A stretch of DNA of 17,977 bases from assembly GCA_040509515.1 (NCBI GenBank), contig JBEVKV010000094.1:1-17977 (forward strand). The letters are read 5' to 3'. The DNA comes from QHXN01 sp040509515. Its GTDB lineage: Bacteria; Acidobacteriota; Blastocatellia; Pyrinomonadales; Pyrinomonadaceae. This document shows positions 7,123 through 15,300 of the stretch, piece by piece. Below the pieces are notes generated by a model that was not told the DNA's origin, ran no database searches, and saw nothing but the letters and a program-made list of their open reading frames with translations. How positions within the stretch are numbered: the stretch's first letter is position 1; each line of letters opens with the position of its first letter. A program made the translations under genes and the position numbers.

Positions 7123-10100
7123 TTACGGGTTGCGGCCCTTGCCGGAGGTGACGAGCGCGACGGCCTGTTTGATGAAGTTGCGGGCTAAGGTCTCCGTGAT
7201 GCTGTGGGCGCGCGCGACCTCCGCGGGGGTCGAGGCGGCGAGCTTCCTGATCGAGTCGATGCCGAGTGCTTCGAGCGACTGCGCGCGCACTTCGCCGATG
7301 CCTTTGATGGCGTCGAACGGTTGGAGCGGGATGAATATCTTGCCGCGCACGGGCGCGACCGTGCCGACGCGCGGCGGGAGTTTGACCACTTGCGGGCGCA
7401 CCGCCGAGAGCCGGGTTGCGAGGGGCGGCGCGCCGACGACGGGAACGCCGCCGCCGCGCACCACCTGACCGCCGCAGGTGACGCAACTCCCGCTCAGCGC
7501 GGGCCGCCCCGCGCGCGTCTGCCTCGGCGCGGCGTCGATGATCGTCCGACCCTGCGCGCAGCGCGGACAGAAGCCGGTCTCGCCGCCGCCTCCTTCGCCT
7601 CCTTCGCCTCCTTCACCTTCATCGCCGCCCTCGCTGGGCAGGCTGTCGGCCGGCGTGGCGGCGCACAGCCCCGAGGCGGGAATCGCCGGCGGCGCGGGCT
7701 CCAACGGCTCGAAGGAGAAACGCCAGTCGAGCACGGTCAGCTCGCCGGGGGCCTGTGAGACGAAGGTCACCGGGACTTTCGTGGTCGGCCGGAAGCGCAG
7801 TGAGACGCGCCGAATCTCCTGCGTCGCACCGGCGGGGACGCGTATGCGAATCTCGGCGCGCGCGGCGTCGGCCGGCGCGGCGCCCTTCGCCGTCAACAGC
7901 CCGAACGCGGTCGGGAAGATGTCCACGCGGACGGGCGTGCCGGCGGGTCGCCCGCCCGCGTCGAGCCAGTTCAAGACGAGCGCGGCCGTGTCCGACGTTC
8001 CGTTTCTGACCAGAGCCCTGCCGTCGAGTTCGAGCGTGAAAGGTTTGCCGGCCTCGGCCGCGACCGCCTGCACCAGCTCGGCCGCGTCGGCGCTCGCGTT
8101 GCGCAGTTGGACGCCGCTCGGTGTCGAGACCAGCGAGACGCCGGGGGCGACGGCGGGCGACACGACCCAGTCGGCGATCTGCCCGCCTTTCTGAAGACCG
8201 AGGTCGGGGTTCGAGACGCGCTCGGTCGTCGCGTGGAGCGAGACGCTGCCGACCGTGGCCTCGACATCGCTCGGCACGTTGAAGCGGACTTCGGCCTGTC
8301 TCGCCCCCGCGGGCGACGTGAGACGCTCGCGGTGCAGCATGAGCGGCGGGACGGGCGCGGAAGGGCCGACGACTTCGGGCGGCCCCGCGTCCGTGGGCGG
8401 GGCGGGCGTCGCCGATGCGCCCGCCTGAATGGGGAAGCGCAGGGGCTCGGCGGCGAGACGGCAGTCGGCACCGAGCCAGAAGAGTTCGGCGTAGGCGTCC
8501 GCGCCGTCGGCGACGGCCCAGAAGGTGAAGTCGTATGCGCACGCGGCGGCGACGGGGACGACCTGCGAGATGGCGCTCTGCTCCTTCTTGCCCCAGCGCG
8601 AGAGCTTCCCCATGTTGGCCCCGAGGCCGAAGGGCTCCGGCAGGCAGACCGGCGTGACGCGGCCCGAGGTCAGCTCCCACTCTGACGGCAGCGGCGTCCC
8701 GACCTGAATCGAGGAGATCGAAGCCGCGTCGTCGGGCTCGCGCACGGCGGCCCTTTCGTTGGCGACGTAGATGCGGTCGCCCTGCGGGGTGACGGCGAGC
8801 GCCCGCGGCCCCACGCCGCCGAGGTCGAAAGTCTCCACGTCGTGCCGGCCCCCGAGCCCGACGACGGCGAGCGTGCCGTTGCCGTTGAGCACGTAGGCGT
8901 GTGCGGCGTCGGGCGAGAGACGAACGTCGGACGGCAGGGCGCGTCCGCGCGCGTTCGCGGGGACGGCGAGCGGGGGCGTCTTGACGGCTTTGCCGAGGGC
9001 GACGAAGTCGACCGAGTCGCCGCCGGAGCAGGCGACGACGGCCGTCTGTCCGTCGGGCGTGAGCGCGAACCCGCGCGGCTCCCGGTCAACCGGGATGGGC
9101 TGACCCACGGGGTCGAGCGTCGTCGCGTCGAAGACCCACAATTCGCCTTCCGAGGTGGGGCGCGTGGCCGTCAGGTAGAGTCGCGTGCCGTCGGCCGAAA
9201 CGACGAGCCTCTCCGGGCGCGAGCGCATTTCCGTGACCGTCGTCGCGAGCACCGCGTCCCCGAGCCCGGACTGCCCGCTCGCCGACAGGCGTTCAATCGC
9301 GGCGCAGTCGAGCACCTGAATGGCGTGCGCGACGGCGCCCTCGGGCGCGTCGAGGAAGTCGCCGACGATGTAGAGACGCCCGCCGTCGGGGCTGAGCGCC
9401 ATCGTGATGCACTCCATCTCGTCGTATTTGAGCGGCACGCGCGCCTGCCGCGAGGTCGCGTCAATCGACTGCATGTAGCGTGTGCCGGCGACGTAGACGC
9501 GCGAGCCGTCGGGGCTGACGGCGAGCGCGAACGGCATCACGAGCGACAGCATGATTTCGGCCACGCGCCGGTCGCAGTCCACGTCGTAAACTTCCAGCGC
9601 GCCGTTCCCGTCGCCGATCTGGACGACGGCGTAGAACACGGAGCCGTCGGGCGACATGCCGAGCGCGACGGGCGTCGCCTCGGTGATGATTAAGGGCGCG
9701 CGCCTGTAGAGTTCGTCGCCGAGTCTGATCCAGTCGTCGAAGTCGCCGTTGCTCAAATGCTCGGTCTCGTTGCACGCGCCGGCCGGCAGCCGCGCGAGGT
9801 AACGATTCAAAGCCTGCGACAACTCCGCCGGGTCGAGCGCGAAGTCGACGCGGCCGACGGGCTCGAAGCGGTCGAGCTTGAGACGCACGGCGTCCGCCCC
9901 CTCGCCGACCTGTAACTCGACGGGCACCTCGAAGTAGCGCGGCGCGCGCCGCAGGCGCAGCAACGCCGAGAGACGCGGCACGGCGTCGAGCGAAGCCTCG
10001 CGCCACGAGAGCCCGCCGTCGTCCGTACTCTGCAAACCTTCTTCTCCGGCGGCCGCGCCCTCGACGGCCCACGCCGCCTCGCCCTCGACGCTCTGCAGGA

Positions 10101-11328
10101 CGACCCAGTAGCTGCGCCCCGCCTGAAACAGAAACTCGGAAGTCAGTTTGACGTTGACCCAGACGGGCGGCGTCGCGCCCGCCTCTGCGTCGGGCGCGCG
10201 CCCGGCCGGGGCGGATAGCTCGAACGTGACGGGCTCTGCCAGCAGCGACACGTCGTCGGGCTTGCCGTCGAGGTCTGCGCGCACGTCGAGTTGCACGCGC
10301 GCGGTGCGCGCGGCCGAGAGCAGGAGGTCGGCGGAGGTGGCAACGAAGCCCGCGGCCGGACGGAGCGGCTGCGCGTGAGAGGCGGCGGGCGAGACTTCGA
10401 CCGCGCCCGCCGCTTCGACCGCGCCCGTCTTCCCGTGGGCGATGCGCGTCTCCTCGAACGTGCCGACGACGCGCGCCGAAGTGGCGGCCGGCGAGACGCG
10501 CGAGGCCGATGGCACTTCGAGCGCCAGCAGGCCGGCTCCCACCGCCGGGAGCGTGCCGTAGTCGAAAGGCAGGACGACCTGCGTGACGCCGGTCGGGAAG
10601 ACCTTCTCCTCGACGACGTACTCCACGTCGAGCGCGAGCGAGATGCGCGCGACCGTGTCCGTGTGCAGCACGAGCGGGACGAGGTGAAAGCCGTTGACCG
10701 CCTCCGACGCGTCGAGAAAGACCTGAAGCACGCCGGCGAAGTCGGGCGTGACCTGCGCCAGCGTCATCTCGCCGGCGTAAAACCAGAAGGGGACGCCGGG
10801 GCCGAGCCGCAGCGTGACGTTGGTCGGCGTGCTGCGGATGATGACGGCCGAAAGGTCTGGGTCGGCCGTGGACGCCGCGGGCCGGGTCAGCTTGAGCCGG
10901 GTCACGGCGATGGCTGGCAGTTGCGCGAAGTCGGACGCGTCGGCTTCGGCGGGGAGCGTGAAGGGGGCGTCGCCGGGGCCGCGCAGGGCCCCGTTGCGGT
11001 TCAGCTCCACGTAGGCCCCGCCGAGGTCGACTTGCAGCGACGCGTTCTGGAGATTGCTGCCGCGCAGGGCCGCCAGCACGCGCCGCGCGTGGAAGTCCAC
11101 CTCGACCCATCCGCCAGGCGCGGGCAGTTTCGAGGCCCCCCAGTCGCCCTTGAGGCCGCTGAAGGTGACGGTCTCGGCGAAGGGGTTCGCGCCGTCGCTG
11201 GCGTCCACGGGCGACACCGTCGCCGTCGCGCGCAGGATGCGCGCGCCTGCCGGGATGCTTTGCAGCGGCACGACCCGTTCGCCCTGGAACGGGTCGCCGC
11301 TGCCGTCGTAGCTCTCGCTTAAACGCAT
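7123..11328 (-). CDS. Giant multidomain beta-propeller protein with zinc-ribbon-like and HhH C-terminus
   Basis: The 1401-residue protein has no signal peptide or membrane segment. Residues 1-500 are all-beta with no family I recognise. Residues about 545-860 form a YVTN/lactonase-type beta-propeller, with repeated L-SPDG-xxVYV-like blades (for example ALAVSPDGSRVYVAG, ALSPDGGRLYIVGD, ALAVTPQGDRIYVANE). Flanking pieces at 527-538 (NGDFDDWIRLGD) and 880-970 (SEWELTSG..., SQVVPVAAACAYDFTFWAVA) look like two halves of one galactose-binding-like sandwich. Further beta-sandwich sequence runs to about 1210. A Gly/Glu linker (1234-1250) leads to a Cys4 knuckle (C1254, C1257, C1282, C1285). The end (1338-1398, IKGIGEVRAQSLEALGIDS...) is a helix-hairpin-helix domain. 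Start: the ATG 19 bases after the upstream stop, with only a weak GTGAG. It is the last gene of the minus-strand trio. Overall function is unknown. Confidence 0.88.
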   Translation of the reverse strand: MRLSESYDGSGDPFQGERVVPLQSIPAGARILRATATVSPVDASDGANPFAETVTFSGLKGDWGASKLPAPGGWVEVDFHARRVLAALRGSNLQNASLQVDLGGAYVELNRNGALRGPGDAPFTLPAEADASDFAQLPAIAVTRLKLTRPAASTADPDLSAVIIRSTPTNVTLRLGPGVPFWFYAGEMTLAQVTPDFAGVLQVFLDASEAVNGFHLVPLVLHTDTVARISLALDVEYVVEEKVFPTGVTQVVLPFDYGTLPAVGAGLLALEVPSASRVSPAATSARVVGTFEETRIAHGKTGAVEAAGAVEVSPAASHAQPLRPAAGFVATSADLLLSAARTARVQLDVRADLDGKPDDVSLLAEPVTFELSAPAGRAPDAEAGATPPVWVNVKLTSEFLFQAGRSYWVVLQSVEGEAAWAVEGAAAGEEGLQSTDDGGLSWREASLDAVPRLSALLRLRRAPRYFEVPVELQVGEGADAVRLKLDRFEPVGRVDFALDPAELSQALNRYLARLPAGACNETEHLSNGDFDDWIRLGDELYRRAPLIITEATPVALGMSPDGSVFYAVVQIGDGNGALEVYDVDCDRRVAEIMLSLVMPFALAVSPDGSRVYVAGTRYMQSIDATSRQARVPLKYDEMECITMALSPDGGRLYIVGDFLDAPEGAVAHAIQVLDCAAIERLSASGQSGLGDAVLATTVTEMRSRPERLVVSADGTRLYLTATRPTSEGELWVFDATTLDPVGQPIPVDREPRGFALTPDGQTAVVACSGGDSVDFVALGKAVKTPPLAVPANARGRALPSDVRLSPDAAHAYVLNGNGTLAVVGLGGRHDVETFDLGGVGPRALAVTPQGDRIYVANERAAVREPDDAASISSIQVGTPLPSEWELTSGRVTPVCLPEPFGLGANMGKLSRWGKKEQSAISQVVPVAAACAYDFTFWAVADGADAYAELFWLGADCRLAAEPLRFPIQAGASATPAPPTDAGPPEVVGPSAPVPPLMLHRERLTSPAGARQAEVRFNVPSDVEATVGSVSLHATTERVSNPDLGLQKGGQIADWVVSPAVAPGVSLVSTPSGVQLRNASADAAELVQAVAAEAGKPFTLELDGRALVRNGTSDTAALVLNWLDAGGRPAGTPVRVDIFPTAFGLLTAKGAAPADAARAEIRIRVPAGATQEIRRVSLRFRPTTKVPVTFVSQAPGELTVLDWRFSFEPLEPAPPAIPASGLCAATPADSLPSEGGDEGEGGEGGEGGGGETGFCPRCAQGRTIIDAAPRQTRAGRPALSGSCVTCGGQVVRGGGVPVVGAPPLATRLSAVRPQVVKLPPRVGTVAPVRGKIFIPLQPFDAIKGIGEVRAQSLEALGIDSIRKLAASTPAEVARAHSITETLARNFIKQAVALVTSGKGRNP
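7579..7629 (-). repeat. Short 9-base tandem repeat coding a Gly/Glu linker
   Basis: Imperfect tandem copies of a 9-base unit (CTCCTTCGC on the plus strand) encode a run of Gly-Glu-Gly units at residues 1234-1250 of the 1401-residue protein. It separates the beta-rich body from the Cys4 knuckle and HhH end. Such a tract could vary in copy number between strains by slippage in multiples of three residues, which would keep the frame. Confidence 0.55.
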
Positions 11329-11347
11329 GTCATCTCACTTCGTGGGC

Positions 11348-12355
11348 TCAGACCTTCAGCAACACCATCACGCGGATGTCTGTGGGCACATACGCGCTAC
11401 GCATCGTCTTCGCGTCGGAGTCTGCGCGTTCGACCGGCACGCCGCTCGGCGTTGGCGCGATGGCTGCTTCTAAGTCGCTGCCCCCCTCATGTTTTGCCCC
11501 GATGTAGGGCGGCGTGCCCGACGCGTCCGGCACCCCGTAGGTGAGCGAGATGGTGTTGAAGTTGAGTTGGGCGACCGTCACGTTGAGCGGCTCGGGCGGG
11601 CCGCCGGCGTAGGGGTTCACGTCCTTGACGGGGACAACTTTGAGTTTGATCTCATTAAATTCGCCCTTCTGCTTGAGGTCGCCGACCGTGCGGCGTGCGC
11701 CGCAGCAGGTGTCGAACCAGATGGAGTGGCAAATCTCGTCGTCGTTGAACGCGACGTTCGGCTTGACGAAGAACGCCTTCCAGAACTCGTTCTCCAGATC
11801 GTCGAGCGTCGTGCGGTCGTTGTACGGAACTTTGTAGAGCGCCAGCAGTTCGTGCCAGGGCATGCCGTAGATGCCCTCGTCCGGGTCTTCAATGGTGACG
11901 CGCGTGGTTTCGCTGCCCCGCGTCAGACGTGATGTCCGCTCCCCCGAGTGGTAGAGGAAGAAGTAGACCTCCGAGTCGTACTTCTCCTCGTCCTCGGAGC
12001 AGATGACGCGGAAACTGCGCAGCCTGTAGAGATCGACGTGCGCGTAGCGGCCGAGGTTGTGCTCGATGGTCTCCATCCGCCCGTTGCGCAGCGGGAGGAA
12101 GTAGCACGCGTAGCCGGTGCGTGAGGGCAAGTCCTGACGCGCCTTTTCGAGAATGTCGTTGGCCCACTCGTCGCCGGTCTTGTCTTCGAGGTGCGCGGCG
12201 TTGTCGGCGTTCGGCACATGCTTCTTCTCATCCATGGCTTTTTTGACCTGCTCCGCGATGTCTTTTCTGATCTTCCGCTGCACGTCGTTGAAGTCGTCGG
12301 CAGTCCACAGGTCGCCGGGGTTGCGCGGGATGTAGGGTTCGTATTCGGTTGACAT
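11348..12355 (-). CDS. Conserved-looking protein of unknown function, middle gene of the trio
   Basis: This is a 335-residue protein I do not recognise. The frame is open further upstream, but the start is fixed by a strong AGGAGA Shine-Dalgarno 9 bases before the ATG that begins MSTEYEPYIPRNPGDLW. Residues about 15-75 are predicted helical and highly charged (DDFNDVQRKIRKDIAEQVKKAMDE). Residues 80-200 mix strands and aromatic-rich helices (YACYFLPLRNGRMETIEHNL, FFLYHSGERTS). A cysteine cluster, EICHSIWFDTCCGARR (C209, H210, C217, C218), could bind metal. The C-terminal 110 residues are beta-rich and end in IRVMVLLKV. There is no signal peptide. It sits 35 bases after the giant repeat protein and 19 bases before the propeller protein on the same strand, so it probably belongs to the same assembly. 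Confidence 0.85.
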   Translation of the reverse strand: MSTEYEPYIPRNPGDLWTADDFNDVQRKIRKDIAEQVKKAMDEKKHVPNADNAAHLEDKTGDEWANDILEKARQDLPSRTGYACYFLPLRNGRMETIEHNLGRYAHVDLYRLRSFRVICSEDEEKYDSEVYFFLYHSGERTSRLTRGSETTRVTIEDPDEGIYGMPWHELLALYKVPYNDRTTLDDLENEFWKAFFVKPNVAFNDDEICHSIWFDTCCGARRTVGDLKQKGEFNEIKLKVVPVKDVNPYAGGPPEPLNVTVAQLNFNTISLTYGVPDASGTPPYIGAKHEGGSDLEAAIAPTPSGVPVERADSDAKTMRSAYVPTDIRVMVLLKV

Positions 12356-12364
12356 GTCCGTTTT

Positions 12365-12370
12365 TCTCCT
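12365..12370 (-). promoter_or_regulatory. Shine-Dalgarno site that decides the start of the 335-residue protein
   Basis: On the minus strand the sequence reads GAAGGAGA, then AAAACGGAC, then ATG. AGGAGA is 9 bases from the ATG at 12355. This is the strongest ribosome binding site in the minus-strand cluster and rules out the longer reading of the frame, which would overlap the preceding gene by more than 200 bases. Confidence 0.8.
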
Positions 12371-12390
12371 TCGTGTCTGTTGGTTGCCGC

Positions 12391-15300
12391 TCAACGCTCG
12401 GGCTGAGCGCGGTCGCGTGTGACTTCGGCCTCGACGCCGGCGGCCTTGGCCTGAAGGACTCCCGCCGGGCCGGCGCGCAGTAAGTCCTGTGTGGAGGCGG
12501 GCAGTTCCGTGCCTCCGAGTGCGATGTGCCGCGCGCTCTCGAAGACCGCGCCGCGGTAGCTCGCCGCGAAGTCGAAGCGCGCGGGGCCGGTCTTGCGGGC
12601 CGATATCGAGATGGCGTTGCCCCACGCGCCCGGCCGGCGGGCGCTGATCTCAATGAAGCCGGGCACGTCCTTCTCGCGCAGGTAGAGGCGCGCCGGCTCG
12701 TCTTCGTTCCCGAGCGTCAGGCGGCGCGGCTTGCGGAAGGGCACGTCGACGGCGCGGAAGCCGAGGGGGACGCGCGGGACGTGTCTGGCGGAGACGAGCA
12801 CCGAGCCGGTGTTGCCGGGCACGCCCTTGACGAGGTTGGAGTCGGGGTCGGGGTTCTTGTTGTAGTTCGGGGGGCCCGCGTTGATGCGTTTGAGGATGTA
12901 GCTCGGGTCGGTCTGCGGCTCGGTTACCACGCCATCGAAGAATTCGTCCGACTGCGGGCTCTGGCCGAAGCGCGCCTCTGGGTACGTCGGGCGGGGCTTG
13001 ACGCCTTCCGGCATGGCGAAGCGCGACCCGAAGCGCTCGGGCAGGTCTGCGGGGAGGTTCACCAGAAATGCGCCGGGCTGGTGCTGCTCCCAACGGAAGC
13101 GAATCTCGACGGGCGGCTCGGCCTCGCCCACGGCCCCGGAGAAGACGGCCGCCTCCGGCTCAAGCGGGTGGCGCACAAAGCGGCTGATGTCGAAGACGGC
13201 GCGGTTCGTACACGACCCGCCCGCGAATCGCGCGGGGGCAGCCGTCTCGCGGAAGTCCGTGCGGTCGAGGCGCGCGCCGAAACAGTCGAGGTAAGTCCAG
13301 CGCGTGCGCCCGCGCGTGAGGACGAGCGCATCCTCTTTGGCGTGCTCCTCCGCGCGCACGAGCCGCGAGGGCACGCGCGTGGAGGTGCCGCGGTTGAGCT
13401 GCCAGACGAGGCTGTCCGTGGCCGCCCCGTCCGCGCCGATGGTGACGGCCGTGTAAATCTCTTCCAACTCCGGCGCGTCTTCGTCCGCGTCTTCGTGCGC
13501 GCCCCCGTCGGACGGCGCGATGACCGGCGCGACGACCGGCGCGACGCCTGTGGTCGTTTCGTCGCTTGAAGGGCCGCCGCCGGTCGCGCCCGTTTGCGCT
13601 CCGCCTTGCGACTCCTGACCGCCGTGTGATTCGCCGGCGTGGCGGGCGGCGTTTGGCGTCGCGGCGTCGCGCGTCTCCGCGGCCTGTCCGCCGCTTCGCG
13701 CGAGGCGCAGCGTCACGTCGAAGAGTTCGTCAATGCTTTCGACGACGACGAGCGGCGGGACGCCTTCGGCGGCGGCCGGGTGCGACGTGCCGCCGATCTT
13801 GACGACGCGGCCGACGTGCTCCTGCAAAGAGACGTGCGCGCCTGCGCGCAACTCGGCCTTCACACGCTCGTGGTGGTTGACGAGAGTGAAACCCTTCGCT
13901 CCGCGCCGCACGCGCCCGACCAAATCCAGAGGGGAGGCGGGCGTCTCCTCCGCGCCGGCCGCGCCTTTGTGGTGCGCGCCGTGTTCGAGTTTGCTGAGCG
14001 ACGTTTCGGTCACCGTCGCGTTGACCGTGCCGGCCGGCCCCCCGCGCGTCCGTGCGGTGAGCGTGACGGCGAGCGGGGCCTGAAGGTTGTTCAACTGAAG
14101 CGCGGCCGGGCTTGTCGCGTCCGTGTCGGCGAGCGCCCACTCTCCCACGAAGGGCACGCGCACGCGGTTGCCGAGCGGGCCGGCAAGGATGCGCGAAGGC
14201 AGGACGGGGCGCTCGCCGCCGTCCGCGGCGACGACGACCGCGCGCAGCCCGCCTTCGGGCGCTCGCCACAGCCGCGCCGCCTCGCCGGGACGCAGCACCT
14301 CCAACAGCCGGACGCGCTGCCGCGCGGTGGTGTTCACCAACTCCGGCCCGACCGCCCCCTGCGGCGCGTAAATCTCGACGACGAGGTTGGCGTCGGCCGC
14401 GCCCTCGTTGTTCACAAACCAGCGCGAGCCGTGGCGCACGCCGAGCGCGGGCACGTCGTCGGCCGGGAAGACCATCGGACGGGCGGGGAACTCGACCAAC
14501 TCCAGAGAGCGCGTCGGCAGCAGCCGCAGGCTGCTCTCCCATCCGCGCGTCGGCGAGGTCAGCACGAGCCGGTCGTCGGGCGTCGCCGAAGCGAGGCCGG
14601 GGAAGACCGCGTTGAGGTGGCTGATAATCTCGCCGAGCATCGTCTGCTCGGGCGTGAAGCCGGCCACGTCAACGTCCACCGGATGACCGCCGTCCACGGC
14701 GAGCTTGAGCGTCCGCCGCTCCGAGAGGTTGACGGGGCGGAGCAGGTCGGGCACGCCCGTGATGGTGGCGGGCGTCGGTTCGTCCCCGCGCGTCTCGGCG
14801 GGCACGTCTTCGCCGAAGAGGAGGAAGCGCGCGTCGCCGCCCGAGTAAGTCAACAACTCGATGCGCGACGAAGCCCCGACGGTCGTGCTCGCCAGCTCGA
14901 AGCACATGCAGCTCTCGTCGAGTCTCGCGGCGGCGGGAATCTTCGCGGCCGCGAGACCCTCGACGAGCGAGCGGAGAATATCTTCGACCCGGGCGTGCGA
15001 AGGGTCTGTGGAGCGCGCGGCGGCGTCGATGTCGACGGGACGGCCGCCGTCGGCGGAGATGCGCAGGAAACGGCTGACGCTCAAGTCCGTCGTCTCTGCG
15101 GCGTGTCTGACGCCCGAGAGTCTCGCCGGGGCGGCGGCCGAGCCGCGATAACTGCGCGGGGCTTTGACGCCGAAGACGAGCTGCGTCACGTCCTGCCCGG
15201 CGGGCGGCACCGCAAAGTCGATCCGACTCTCCGCGCCGAGCTTTTGCGAGCTGAGGACGATGTGCCTGCCGTCGTCGCTCTTCTTCGCGACGAAGCGGCC

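Noticed and set aside
12356..12625. N-terminal extension of the 335-residue protein
   Set aside because: It would overlap the upstream gene heavily and reads as Arg-rich nonsense. A strong Shine-Dalgarno site marks the ATG at 12355.
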